Assembly (NCBI RefSeq): GCF_001612615.1
Contig: NZ_BDAU01000014.1
Span: 124,001-188,000 of the forward strand
From: Nocardia amikacinitolerans NBRC 108937
GTDB lineage: Bacteria > Actinomycetota > Actinomycetes > Mycobacteriales > Mycobacteriaceae
DNA length: 64,000 nucleotides
Reading direction: 5' to 3'
Both the position numbers and the translations under genes were made by a program. This document shows positions 1-7,816 of the stretch, one piece after another (positions within the stretch are counted from its first letter, which is position 1; every line of letters begins with the position of its first letter). The notes beneath the pieces were generated by a model. The model made no database searches. It saw only the letters and a program-made list of their open reading frames with translations, and had not been told where the DNA came from.

Positions 1-290
1 CCCTTGCGCGCCACGCAGACCTGTCGGGTCCCCGACTCGGTGTAGATCCGGGCCGCGAGCTCGCGATCCGGGTTGGCAAGGACGAACAGCGCGTCGGTCA
101 GGTCGGCGTCGACATCGTCGTAGGTGTCGACCAAGCCGGCCGCGCGCAGGTCGGCGATCGCCTGGTCGCGCGCCGCCTGCCAGGCATCGACCGAATCCTG
201 CTGCGGTCCGACCCCGAGCACCAGCGGCAGGGTCTGCACGCCGAGCAGGTCGGACACCGCGAGCAGCCCATCGTTGGTCATCGTCGTCAT
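1..290 (-). CDS. espG: EspG-family ESX secretion chaperone (3' part outside window)
   Basis: The first ~96 residues of an EspG protein, cut by the left window edge. EspG proteins are cytosolic chaperones that bind the helical tip of cognate PE-PPE heterodimers and keep them soluble for ESX export. The visible part has the family's N-terminal pattern: a leucine-rich helix, a short hydrophobic strand (LPLVLGVG), a helix ending in AAGLVDTYDDVDADL, then LANPDRELAARIY. The ATG at 288-290 overlaps the TGA of the PPE-like gene (ATGA, 287-290), so the two are translationally coupled. This PE-PPE-EspG order is the classical chaperone-substrate arrangement. It is a second EspG besides the one at 4087-4881, so each probably serves a different substrate. 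Family call from pattern recognition; the C-terminal half is not visible. Confidence 0.82.
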   Translation of the reverse strand, partial: MTTMTNDGLLAVSDLLGVQTLPLVLGVGPQQDSVDAWQAARDQAIADLRAAGLVDTYDDVDADLTDALFVLANPDRELAARIYTESGTRQVCVARK

Positions 291-1258
291 GCCGCCCCCG
301 ATGCCGTTGCCCTCGGCGCGGGTTCGGCGGCGCCGCCGATCACCGCTGGGGCAGCGGCGAATCCGGCGTCGACCTCGAACGGCTTGTCCGGCTGCGCGGA
401 AGCCGCGCCTGCCCGCAGCGTACGGTCGTCGTCCTGCATGGCCGCGGCGGGCGCCATCGCGGCCGGAACGCCCATGCGGCTCGTCGACGACGAATCGCCC
501 GCCACCGGAGCCGTTTCCACGGGCAGCGGCGTCGGCTCGGCGGTGGCGGCCACGGCCTGCGTGGTGTACGCCGCCTTCGCCCGCGGCGGCGGTGTTGCCT
601 TGGCGAACGCCGCGGCGAACGAGGCGGGCAAGGCGGTCGCGGGCACGGCCGTTGGACGCGCCTCGGCCACGGCCTGCTCGGCTTCCAGCGCGGCACTGTT
701 GGCGATGACCGGTGGCGTGGTCTGCGTCCACGGCGTCTCCAGCGGCTTGGTCGCCTCTTCGTAGACGCGCATGACCCTGGCCGCGTTGACCTTGGCCAGA
801 TCCTGTTCGGCGTCGATATCGGCGGCCGCGCCGACCAGGGGCGCACCCAGCCCGGCGCCGATCGCCTCCACCGACTTCTTCGCCTCTTCCAGTGCGGCGA
901 TCTCGGCGACGTGCGGCATGGCCAGCCGGGCCACCTCGTAGGCCAGCGCTTGCGAGCCGGTCTTGGCGGCGTTCTGGGCCGCGGAACCGGCCGCCTCCAG
1001 CAGCCACTCCCGCAATTTGGTTATCCGGTCCAGGATCTCCGGGCTCGTCTCCGAACGCCAGGATTCGCCGATGGCCTTGACGATCTGATCGTATTCGGGC
1101 ACCGCGGCGCCGAAACTCACGCCGAGACGGGTCCAGGCCTGGGCCGCTTCGGCCATCGGCACCGTGCCGGGACCGGTAGTCAGATCCTTGGCGAGTTTCT
1201 CCGTTGGCCTGGCCTCCCAGACCACGCCGGTGAAACCAGGGATCGGCGGTTCGACCAT
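287..1258 (-). CDS. PPE-like protein
   Basis: A 323-residue PPE-family-like protein. I chose the ATG at 1256-1258 because it follows a GGGGGA ribosome-binding site and gives the typical N-terminus MVEPPIPGFTGVVWEARP, with the Pro-Pro pair near the start; the open frame runs further upstream only because the preceding genes lack stops in that frame. Residues 1-175 are mostly helical (the PPE helical bundle). Residues ~180-323 are Ala/Pro/Thr-rich, low in complexity and probably disordered. The gene lies 17 bp after the PE-like gene and overlaps the downstream espG by ATGA. PE and PPE partners fold together, are recognised by EspG and leave through ESX. No catalytic domain is visible in the C-terminal half. 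The family is clear from N-terminus and context; the function of the tail is unknown. Confidence 0.83.
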   Translation of the reverse strand: MVEPPIPGFTGVVWEARPTEKLAKDLTTGPGTVPMAEAAQAWTRLGVSFGAAVPEYDQIVKAIGESWRSETSPEILDRITKLREWLLEAAGSAAQNAAKTGSQALAYEVARLAMPHVAEIAALEEAKKSVEAIGAGLGAPLVGAAADIDAEQDLAKVNAARVMRVYEEATKPLETPWTQTTPPVIANSAALEAEQAVAEARPTAVPATALPASFAAAFAKATPPPRAKAAYTTQAVAATAEPTPLPVETAPVAGDSSSTSRMGVPAAMAPAAAMQDDDRTLRAGAASAQPDKPFEVDAGFAAAPAVIGGAAEPAPRATASGAA

Positions 1259-1275
1259 CTGTCCCCCGCTTCGCG

Positions 1276-1572
1276 TTAGGCCGACGCCCCGAGACCAGCG
1301 GCGTTCTCGGTATCCATCACCACGAGCGACTGCGACTGCGAGCGCAGCGCGGCGGCCAGTTTGCGTAGTTCGAGAACGCCGGCGGTCGCGGCTTCGTCGT
1401 AGGAGGCGGCAACACCGCGCAGCGTCTGCGCGGCACGCTGTGAAACTTCGTCCAGCCCAGCGGCTTCCACGGCCAGTGCCGGCGTGTTGGCCTTCAGATC
1501 GGCTTCCAGCCGGTCCGCGAGGGCGTCCAGCGCGGTGGCGGACTTGATAGCCCCGGCGCGATCGAATTCCAT
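1276..1572 (-). CDS. PE-like small helical protein
   Basis: A 98-residue, almost fully helical protein with a perfect AGGAGG ribosome-binding site 5 bases before its ATG. The pattern PALAVEAAGLDEVSQRAA followed by a second long helix (SYDEAATAGVLELRKLAAALR) matches the PE-domain helical hairpin, the N-terminal partner of PPE proteins. It begins 12 bp after the EspA/E-like gene and ends 17 bp before the PPE-like gene, the usual pe-ppe order. There is no tyrosine in its C-terminal part, so the general ESX signal YxxxD/E is missing here; a motif might instead be supplied by a partner. It ends right after the PE-like region, with no glycine-rich extension. Mycobacterial PE domains are ~100 residues, so the length fits. 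Confidence 0.78.
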   Translation of the reverse strand: MEFDRAGAIKSATALDALADRLEADLKANTPALAVEAAGLDEVSQRAAQTLRGVAASYDEAATAGVLELRKLAAALRSQSQSLVVMDTENAAGLGASA

Positions 1573-1584
1573 GACGTCCTCCTA

Positions 1585-2940
1585 TCAGAGGGTGAGTGCC
1601 TGGTCCGGCGGTTCGTTGAGTCCATCTGCGTTGGCCGCGCCGACCACCGGCAGCGAGGCGCCTTCGATATCGCCGACCATCTCGTTGCCGTGCGAGGCGG
1701 ACACCAGTTCGCCGCGCAAGCCGTTCGTGGCGTCCTCCGCGCCGCGGGCCATGCCTGCGGCCGCCATCGGCGACATCGGCATCATGCCGCCAGGCGAGCT
1801 CGCCGCCGTGGTGCTGCTGCGGGCCGCCGAACTGGCGCCCGCCTGCATCGCCGAGGCCGGATTGCCGACGCCGTTCGCGCCCGCCGCGCCCAGATTGCCC
1901 GCCGTGCGGCCGTCGACCCAGGGGCTGAGCTGGCGCGCCGCGGCGGCCACGGCGCCGCCGCCACCACCGAGACCGCCGATTCCGGCGCCGCCGCCGGACT
2001 TGGCATCGCTCTTGTTCAGCGCCGCATGCTCGGCCTTGTCCTTTTCCAGCGCCGGGTTGGTGGAGGCCGCCGGGTTCAACGTCTTGTGCAGCGAGACAGC
2101 CGATTCCACGCCGGACTTCACCGTGTTGGTCAGGGTGGGGATCATCTGCATCAGCATGCTCAGCATCTGCATCTGGTCCATGCCCTTGGGGGCATCGGTG
2201 ACCGGCACCTTCTGGCCCGTTGCCATCATCTCCGCGCTGTGCACGGTCATCTCGGCGCGCGTCTTCGCCACCGTCGCCGTGGCCTCTGCCATCGTCTCGA
2301 CGGTGGCGGCGACCAGGAAGGCCTGGCCGCCGGGGGTCGAGAGAAACGGCGCGGAGGCAGCGAGCTGCGCCATGTACTTGGCGATGATGGCCGCCATCGT
2401 CGCGCCGCCGATGAAGACCGAGGTCGCGGCGGAGGCGACACCCGCCGACTCCTGCGCGGCCTGGGTGGCGATCTTGGCGCCGTCCTTCTGCGCCTCTTTG
2501 CCCTTTTCCTCGGCGGCGGCCGCGGCCTGACTCTGCCACAGCTGCATCGCCATCGTGAGCGCCGTGCTGCCCAGCTGCACCACCGTCGAGACGACGCTGG
2601 AGACCTGATTCAGCACCTCGGTCGGATCGACGACGGGCGCGGCAGTCGCGGCGGCCTGCGCGGCCGGGTCACCGTCGGCAGCGGGTGCGACGGCCGGTGT
2701 GGGAGCGGGGAATTGGCCGGTGCCGAAGGTGGCGGCCAGATCGGTCAGCGGCTTGGCCAGCAGGGAGAGGTCGATCACCGGCAGCGGCGGCAGTCCGGGA
2801 ATCGGTGGCAGCAGCGGGATTTCGGGCAGCTGGGGCAGGCCCATGTCCTTCAGGACATCGTTCACCGGCCGGTCCAACATCGGACCTACCGCGCTCTGGC
2901 GCAGCATGTCCAACACCGACTGATCGACCAGCTCCGCCAT
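1585..2940 (-). CDS. EspA/EspE-like ESX secreted protein
   Basis: A 451-residue protein starting one base inside the stop of the EspC-like gene (TGATG at 2938-2942), so it is translationally coupled to it. Residues 1-60 include a proline-rich stretch. Residues ~110-300 are long Ala-rich helices with a hydrophobic segment (SVFIGGATMAAIIAKYMAQLA). Residues ~300-400 are Gly/Ala/Ser-rich and contain a Met/Pro cluster (PGGMMPMSPMAAAG) like the flexible C-termini of EspA and EspE. In mycobacteria EspA pairs with EspC, and EspE with EspF, as co-secreted ESX-1 factors; the small EspC-like gene just upstream reproduces that pairing. The assignment rests on gene order, helical character and the Gly/Met-rich tail, not on strong sequence identity. 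Confidence 0.62.
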   Translation of the reverse strand: MAELVDQSVLDMLRQSAVGPMLDRPVNDVLKDMGLPQLPEIPLLPPIPGLPPLPVIDLSLLAKPLTDLAATFGTGQFPAPTPAVAPAADGDPAAQAAATAAPVVDPTEVLNQVSSVVSTVVQLGSTALTMAMQLWQSQAAAAAEEKGKEAQKDGAKIATQAAQESAGVASAATSVFIGGATMAAIIAKYMAQLAASAPFLSTPGGQAFLVAATVETMAEATATVAKTRAEMTVHSAEMMATGQKVPVTDAPKGMDQMQMLSMLMQMIPTLTNTVKSGVESAVSLHKTLNPAASTNPALEKDKAEHAALNKSDAKSGGGAGIGGLGGGGGAVAAAARQLSPWVDGRTAGNLGAAGANGVGNPASAMQAGASSAARSSTTAASSPGGMMPMSPMAAAGMARGAEDATNGLRGELVSASHGNEMVGDIEGASLPVVGAANADGLNEPPDQALTL

Positions 2941-3281
2941 CAGGCTCGACCGACCGCGTCGATATCGGAGCCCGAGAGCCCGTCCGTCACTTGGTATTCG
3001 GTGGCGGCCTGCTGACAGGTCAGCGCCGTCATGCCGTGCACATAGGCCAGCTCGGCGACCGAGGTGAGATGGTTGGCCTGCGCCACCGCGAAGGAGGCGA
3101 GGAAGTCCTGGCCGATCAAACCGAACACCGGGATGGCCGCGGCCATGGTGGCCGCCTGGTTCACCGAACCGGCGCTCGCCACGCTGGCGGCCATCGCCGC
3201 GGCCGTGTCCGCGTAGGCCCGAATCGCGTCAGGTTCGGCGGCCACATGTGGCCAGGGATTGATGTCAAGACCGTTAGGCAT
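2940..3281 (-). CDS. EspC/EspF-like ESX target protein
   Basis: A 113-residue helical-hairpin protein of the EspC type (small ESX substrate). I prefer the ATG at 3279-3281, which has AGAGGG eight bases upstream, over the in-frame GTG at 3288-3290. Near the C-terminus Tyr96 and Asp100 form YxxxD (YQVTD), the general type VII secretion signal, placed after the second helix as in EspC and EspF. It overlaps the EspA/E-like gene by one base, matching the mycobacterial espC-espA and espF-espE relationship. It is the first gene after a 124-bp, comparatively AT-rich gap, so it may be first in its own transcript (EspC, EspA/E, PE, PPE, EspG). Confidence 0.75.
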   Translation of the reverse strand: MPNGLDINPWPHVAAEPDAIRAYADTAAAMAASVASAGSVNQAATMAAAIPVFGLIGQDFLASFAVAQANHLTSVAELAYVHGMTALTCQQAATEYQVTDGLSGSDIDAVGRA

Positions 3282-3405
3282 CGGAAACACCCTCTGCGCG
3301 AAAATGATTGGAACGTCCAGGCCAAATGTACCGGATCACCGGAGGGGTCACGCAGTAAATATTCGGGTGGAACATCTTAAGGGAAAGTAAATCTTTGGTG
3401 CCGCA
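3282..3405 (-). promoter_or_regulatory. AT-rich intergenic region, probable promoter of the EspC-PE-PPE-EspG unit
   Basis: This 124-bp gap is markedly more AT-rich than its surroundings (e.g. aaatattc and aagtaaat around 3356-3394). It is the only sizeable break between the two halves of the left cluster, so a promoter reading leftwards is plausible. I cannot fix a -10/-35 pair with confidence and see no clear terminator. Confidence 0.35.
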
Positions 3406-3714
3406 CTAGGTTTGAGCTGCGGACTCTTCATTGAACTCGGTGATGAGGGCACCCATCCTCGCCATGGCTTCGGCCGCCGCGCGGTGGGCCGTGGAAACCA
3501 CCACCTGCTCGAATTCGCCGGGTGACATTCGCGACACCGCACTGGTGAATCGCAAGTCCCGCAGAGCTCCACTGCCGTCGACCTCGACGGTGACCGCGCC
3601 GTCCTCCGACGACTCCCGCGCGCGCACCTTCGCCATCTCGTCACCGAGATCGCGCAACCGGTTCAGCGCCCGCTGCGCCCGCGCCTCGATCTCGTCCATC
3701 ACCGGGTTACTCAT
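3406..3714 (-). CDS. YbaB/EbfC-family protein (EspL-like)
   Basis: A 102-residue small protein with YbaB/EbfC architecture: an N-terminal helix (MDEIEARAQRALNRLRDLG), a short antiparallel sheet with the typical VTVEVDGSGALRDLRF turn, and a C-terminal amphipathic helix. YbaB proteins are dimeric nucleoid-associated proteins. In ESX-1 loci the YbaB-like EspL instead stabilises EspE, EspF and EspH and affects their abundance. The ATG at 3712-3714 overlaps the upstream gene's stop (TGATG) and follows a GAGGGAAG ribosome-binding site. Placement beside an EspH-like gene and EspC/EspA-like substrates favours an EspL-like helper role, which is inferred. A second YbaB-like gene lies at 51020-51514. 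Confidence 0.72.
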   Translation of the reverse strand: MSNPVMDEIEARAQRALNRLRDLGDEMAKVRARESSEDGAVTVEVDGSGALRDLRFTSAVSRMSPGEFEQVVVSTAHRAAAEAMARMGALITEFNEESAAQT

Positions 3715-4028
3715 CAAACTTCCCTCAACCAGCTCTGCGGCTCTTCGTCGTACTCTTCTTCCTCGACCCACTCCTGCGCCGCGACATCCTCCGGCTTGGG
3801 CAGCCCGGTCAGCGCGAGCTCTTGGTTGGTCAGCCCGGCCGCCTGCAACTCCTCCCGCCGCGCCAGCCCGGCCCGGTTCGCCGCCTGCTTGCACAATCGC
3901 ATGATCTGATTCGCCAGCTCGTCCGGATTCCGCCGCAGCTCGTCCGCTTCCACCGAAATGGCAAGCGGCAAGCCCTGTTCGGTGGTCCGCACCGAAATGG
4001 TGCCACTGATGTTCGCCGCCGTGGACAT
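3714..4028 (-). CDS. EspH-like small acidic ESX-associated protein
   Basis: A 104-residue protein starting at ATG 4026-4028, eight bases after an AGGGG ribosome-binding site. A short sheet region (SGTISVRTTEQGLPLAISVE) is followed by a helix (ELRRNPDELANQIMRLC) and an acidic tail (EWVEEEEYDEEPQSWL). The order (strand-turn-strand carrying a small-molecule-like turn, amphipathic helix, acidic end) resembles EspH, the cytosolic chaperone for EspE and EspF in mycobacteria. It sits directly upstream of, and overlaps, the EspL-like gene. A generic YbaB-like protein is the alternative. Sequence resemblance is modest, so the name is tentative; the neighbourhood makes a substrate-chaperone role likely. 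Confidence 0.55.
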   Translation of the reverse strand: MSTAANISGTISVRTTEQGLPLAISVEADELRRNPDELANQIMRLCKQAANRAGLARREELQAAGLTNQELALTGLPKPEDVAAQEWVEEEEYDEEPQSWLREV

Positions 4029-4086
4029 CGCATCAACCCCTCGTCGCTTGCCGCTCAGTGTATGTCCGCACTCGGGATACCCCGAA

Positions 4087-4881
4087 TCAGTTACGGAGCG
4101 AGAGTCTCTCGTCCTTGATGGTCTGGACGATCTTCGCGATCTCCTTGTTGATCATGATCGCGAACTTCTTCTCGTCGACGGGCTGCGCGACCGGCGGCAG
4201 ATCCGGAGCGATCACATATCTGCCGTCATCGGGCAGATCCCGCCATTTGAGCTCGAGGGTGAGCCGTCCGCGCGGACCGTACACCGAATAACCCTGACTC
4301 ACGCGCACCACCCCGCGCGACGCCGCGGACGTCTTTTCGAACCGTTCCCCGGACATCGAGGTGGAGCCGCCGTAGGGGTCGTCCCACAGGCCGGAGCTAC
4401 TCGTATCGACCATCTCTTCGCTCTTGGGCACCGGCAATTCGATACTGCCCTGTTTTCCCGGTCCGACTTTCGGCAGTTCGGCCACCACCGCGTCGGCGAG
4501 CGCCAGCGGCTCGCATTCGGTGACGGTGAAGCCGGCGGCGTGCTCGAAGGTCTTGCCGGTCACCTGCTTCAGCACGTACCCGCGGTCGCCACGCCGGACC
4601 GCGAGCATCCGGATCCAGCCTTCCGCGCGCTCGTACTCCCGCTCGTCGAATCCGCGCACTTCCAAAGCGATATCCGGTTGCAACACGGCCTCGGAAATCT
4701 CGTCGAGCACCCGATCGTCCGTGCCCCGCCACCGATCCCGAACAAGGTACAACGCGCGTTCGTATTCATCGGTGGTCCGCATTTCACAGATGTAGGTGAA
4801 CGGACGCGGGAGAATGGTGCCCTCGGACCGGGACCACAGGGCCATGAACTCGGTGTCGGTGAATTTCCAAGTGCGACTCAC
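4087..4881 (-). CDS. espG: EspG-family ESX secretion chaperone
   Basis: A full-length, 264-residue EspG-family protein. It opens with WKFTDTEFMALWSRSEG and continues with LPRPFTYICEMRTTDEYERAL, the N-terminal sheet of the family. The C-terminal half has the sheet-and-helix layout ending in a helix (KKFAIMINKEIAKIVQTI). EspG proteins are ~270-300 residues, so it is complete. Its ATG (4879-4881) overlaps the stop of the EF-hand-containing PPE-like gene (ATGA at 4878-4881), so it is coupled to that gene and is probably its dedicated cytosolic chaperone. A 58-bp gap separates it from the EspH-like gene. Confidence 0.88.
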   Translation of the reverse strand: MSRTWKFTDTEFMALWSRSEGTILPRPFTYICEMRTTDEYERALYLVRDRWRGTDDRVLDEISEAVLQPDIALEVRGFDEREYERAEGWIRMLAVRRGDRGYVLKQVTGKTFEHAAGFTVTECEPLALADAVVAELPKVGPGKQGSIELPVPKSEEMVDTSSSGLWDDPYGGSTSMSGERFEKTSAASRGVVRVSQGYSVYGPRGRLTLELKWRDLPDDGRYVIAPDLPPVAQPVDEKKFAIMINKEIAKIVQTIKDERLSLRN

Positions 4882-6944
4882 TGTTCGACCACCGGCCTGA
4901 CCACCTTCGGCGCCTCACCGAGCAGCTCGTCCATATGCGAGTCGGACTCGAGGTAGGCGGGGCGCTTGTAGTTCTGCTGGCCTTGACCGGCGCCCTGTCC
5001 GGCCGCACCGGCGGGGCCGGGGGAACCGGGCATCGCCTGCGGGGCCGCCCCGGCTCGGCCGAGCGCGCCGAGACCCGTTCCCGCGGCGGTCACCGCCGTG
5101 GCGGCGCCCGCGCGAGGGAACAGCTTCGCGGCTTCGGTCAGACCCATTCCCTTTGCCATGGCGCCGGGGCCAGGCCCGGGGCCGCCGCCGAGTTTCGCCG
5201 CCAAGTCGCCCGGCTTCGGTATGCCGTTGGTCAACGCGTTCTGTGCGGCTTGCTGCGCCGCCGCCAGCGCCTCGCTCGCACCCTTCTGGCCACTCTGGAG
5301 TGCTTGCTGCGCAGCTTGCTGCGCGGCCTGCAACCCTTGCTGGGCGGCTTGCTGTGCGGCCGACGCGGCTTCCCGCGCAGCGGCTTGCGTCTGCTGCTGC
5401 TTCTGGTAGGCCGCTTGCTGCGCGGCCGCGTCCTTGGCGCGCTGCTCGGCCTCGGCCTGCCTGCGCTCGTTCTGGGCCCGCTGCGCCTGCTCGTAGGCCT
5501 CTTGTTCCCTCGCGCGCCGGGCCGCGTCTCTGCGCTGTTGCTCGGCGAACTCCGCGGCCTTCCGCTGCTCGTTCGCCGCGTTCGCCTGCGCCTTCTTCTG
5601 CTCCGCGCTCAGACCGGGACCGGGGCCGGGGCCCGCCTTGAGGTTGGCGGGACCGGGGCCTGGGCCGGGGCCCGGACCGGGACCTGCGGTCTGGCGCGGC
5701 AGCGCCTGCCTTTCTTCCTCGGAGAGTTTGCCGTCGTTGTTCGTGTCCCCCGGGATCTTTTCCTTGTCGTCGATCTTGCCGTCTTTGTTCTTGTCCCGGG
5801 GGTCGTAGATCGGCGGGACGCCCTCGAACGCTTGGGTCGGGTATACGAGTTTCGGAATGCTCCTGGCCGTGAACTCGACACCCCGCACGTAGGATTCGCC
5901 GAACATCTGCTGCCGGTCGGTCAGGTAGTACGTGGGGTCTTCCTCTTCCGTCGCGTAGGGCGGAGCCCAATAGTGGGTATCCACCAAAAACTGCGAGGTG
6001 TATTCGAGGAGCGCGTTGTGCTGCATGGCGGTCGTGGCCAGCGGCTCGAGGGAGAGCCGATAGTTGTCGAGGGCTTTTCTCATCGCCTCGGCGCCTTCGC
6101 CCTGCCAGACTGTCTCGTCCCCCGCGGCCGGGTTCAGGTATTGCGCAACCTTGTTGCCGAAGGCCGTACCCCACTCGGTGATTTTCTCGCCGATATGTTT
6201 CCAATTCGCGGCGTCATCGGCAACCATATCGGCGACGACGCCGCCCTCCAGGTAGTTCCGGTTCGCATGAAGGGTCGCCCACGATTTACCTTGGGTTTCC
6301 CCGATACCCGTGGTGATGGGCGTCGAGCCCTTCATGTCCGGCTGCTTCCGGTTGTCCTTGATATGAAAATCACTCGTGTAGTCGCTGGGCGCTTTTTCAC
6401 CGTAACGACATTCACCATCGTGATGGCCCGTGCAACCTTTGCGATGTCCATGATCGCCCTCGCGCTGAGTCAGCGCCCCCGGCGCATTTCCATCGGCGTA
6501 GTGCGTTTCTTGGAGATCGGTATGGATCGCGTCCAGCTGACGGGTGAGGCTCTCGACGTTGTCGCCTTCGGCCTTGGCCATGTTCTTACCCGCCGCGACG
6601 ACAGAATCGAGCATGTCGTCGAGGATCTTGTGGTGCGCGCCGAGGATGCGATACATCTCCTGGCCCTGCTTACCGAATTCCCTGGCGAGCGCCGGACCCG
6701 AGGATATGGCGGGCGTGGACAAGTCGACCATGGAGGAAAGCGAGGTGGCGTTGCCCCGCAGGGAGAAGAACTTCCACTGCAAATCCGAGATCGCCTGCCC
6801 CACCTCGAGCGCCGCCTGCGGATCGAACTTGATCCAACCCGCGTCGCCAGAACGGTTCTTGATGTCCGGCCAGGGGTTGTTGGGCAGCGGCAGCTCCGGG
6901 ATCGCAGGCCCTGTGCTCCCGCCGTCGTCTTCCCTAGGTGGCAT
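4878..6944 (-). CDS. PPE/WxG-type ESX substrate with two EF-hand loops and a Gln/Ala coiled coil
   Basis: A 688-residue ESX-substrate-like protein; ATG at 6942-6944 behind GAGGAG. Residues ~25-145 form a long helical pair. Residues ~150-175 carry a His/Cys cluster (HGHRKGCTGHHDGEC). Residues ~215-370 are a second helical bundle with the WxG turn (W280-Q-G282) and a PPE-like pattern. Two consecutive calcium-binding loops follow: D384-K-N386-K-D388-G-K-I-D392-D-K-E395 and D400-T-N402-N-D404-G-K-L-S408-E-E-E411, both with acceptable liganding positions 1, 3, 5, 9 and 12. Next come Gly-Pro dipeptide runs, a long Ala/Gln/Arg coiled coil (~440-560) and a Gly/Ala/Pro tail. Y664xxxD668 near the end fits the ESX signal. 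Coupled to espG. Function beyond secretion is unknown; calcium sensing outside the cell is an inference. Confidence 0.83.
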   Translation of the reverse strand: MPPREDDGGSTGPAIPELPLPNNPWPDIKNRSGDAGWIKFDPQAALEVGQAISDLQWKFFSLRGNATSLSSMVDLSTPAISSGPALAREFGKQGQEMYRILGAHHKILDDMLDSVVAAGKNMAKAEGDNVESLTRQLDAIHTDLQETHYADGNAPGALTQREGDHGHRKGCTGHHDGECRYGEKAPSDYTSDFHIKDNRKQPDMKGSTPITTGIGETQGKSWATLHANRNYLEGGVVADMVADDAANWKHIGEKITEWGTAFGNKVAQYLNPAAGDETVWQGEGAEAMRKALDNYRLSLEPLATTAMQHNALLEYTSQFLVDTHYWAPPYATEEEDPTYYLTDRQQMFGESYVRGVEFTARSIPKLVYPTQAFEGVPPIYDPRDKNKDGKIDDKEKIPGDTNNDGKLSEEERQALPRQTAGPGPGPGPGPGPANLKAGPGPGPGLSAEQKKAQANAANEQRKAAEFAEQQRRDAARRAREQEAYEQAQRAQNERRQAEAEQRAKDAAAQQAAYQKQQQTQAAAREAASAAQQAAQQGLQAAQQAAQQALQSGQKGASEALAAAQQAAQNALTNGIPKPGDLAAKLGGGPGPGPGAMAKGMGLTEAAKLFPRAGAATAVTAAGTGLGALGRAGAAPQAMPGSPGPAGAAGQGAGQGQQNYKRPAYLESDSHMDELLGEAPKVVRPVVEQ

Positions 6945-7153
6945 GCCTCGTACTCCTCGACTATCTCCGAAACTCCGGGACCGTCACGTGCGTCCGTGTG
7001 CCGTCTGGCATCCATCTTGTCACGGATACGCCGTCGAAACATCTCCGCACGACCGTAAGACCCAGTGACGCAAGGCGTCCGGATGTTCGCACATTATCGC
7101 TTGCCCGTTGTTATCCGAACATGGTGGCGGGCAAGGAAAGCCCTAAGGAACGG
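6945..7153 (-). promoter_or_regulatory. Intergenic region with inverted repeat, probable promoter of the 6944 gene
   Basis: 209 bp between the CxxC-protein gene and the PPE/EF-hand gene. It holds an 8-bp perfect inverted repeat (cttgcccg at 7100-7107, cgggcaag at 7128-7135, 20-base spacer) and, read leftwards, a GATAAT hexamer (7093-7098) that could serve as a -10 about 150 bases before the start codon. No T-run follows the repeat, so an operator fits better than an intrinsic terminator. Sequence blocks at 7101-7116 and 7143-7162 recur upstream of the 105-residue gene. Confidence 0.4.
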
Positions 7154-7816
7154 TTAGGAAATATGCGGGTAGTGGACGCGGTCGTCGTCGGACAACTCGG
7201 TGATGCGGAGTTCGCCCGCTCCCCCGCAGATCGGGCAGGCCCGTGAACCCTGGCAGGTGGGACAGCGATGGCGGCCGGTGGCGGTTGGCGCCTTGGTCCA
7301 GCCGGCGCCGTGGCAGGTGGGGCACAGGCCGTGGCCGTCGCATTCGTAGCAGAGGACGGCGCCTGCGCTGACGGTGTCCGGAGTAACAGCAGGGCCGGGT
7401 CGGGCCGGGGGTGGATCCGGTTGGTAGAGCTGGATATTGGGGGTTTCACCGAGCAGGACGATCCCGCCGTAGCCGTCCTCGATGCGGGCTTGCAGTCGGT
7501 AGCCCTCGCGATCGCCGCGGACGACGACGACGGTCGGGGCCTGCGGATCGCGCTGGATCTGGACGGCCCAGCCCGCGGTGTGCAGCACCTGGGCGGCGCG
7601 GTCGGCGCGGGAGGGATCCGGTGGGCCGGACAGGTTGGCGACGGCCTCGAATCGGTGGCGGGGCGGATCGGCCCAGTCCACCTGGCTCGGATGCTTCGGG
7701 ATGACCACGTACGGCGCCGACCCGGGCAGGATCTGGGCGGCGAACCAGCGCATCTGACCGCGGAGGAACTCGGCGGAGCGGTCCAGCCACTCGCGCACGC
7801 CCTCGATCTCCGCCAT
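7154..7816 (-). CDS. Protein with DnaJ-type four-CxxC zinc-binding region, coupled to the giant gene
   Basis: A 220-residue protein. The ATG (7814-7816) overlaps the TAA of the 14,395-residue gene (TAATG), so translation is coupled; the frame stays open far upstream only inside the giant gene. Residues 1-145 are an alpha/beta domain whose middle (AAQVLHTAGWAVQIQRDP, then a beta strand, then GYRLQARIEDGYGGIVLLGETP) resembles small actinobacterial accessory proteins of unknown role. Residues 156-201 carry Cys156/159, 165/168, 185/188 and 194/197 in CxxC pairs followed by Gly (CHGAG, CGGAG), the arrangement of the DnaJ cysteine-rich domain that binds two zinc ions. There is no J domain. Coupling to the giant suggests a dedicated chaperone or immunity partner; this is inferred. 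Confidence 0.82.
   Translation of the reverse strand: MAEIEGVREWLDRSAEFLRGQMRWFAAQILPGSAPYVVIPKHPSQVDWADPPRHRFEAVANLSGPPDPSRADRAAQVLHTAGWAVQIQRDPQAPTVVVVRGDREGYRLQARIEDGYGGIVLLGETPNIQLYQPDPPPARPGPAVTPDTVSAGAVLCYECDGHGLCPTCHGAGWTKAPTATGRHRCPTCQGSRACPICGGAGELRITELSDDDRVHYPHIS

Noticed and set aside
287..2539. 750-residue minus-strand frame
   Set aside because: Only the C-terminal 323 residues form a PPE-like protein with its own ribosome-binding site; the upstream part overlaps the PE- and EspA/E-like genes out of frame.
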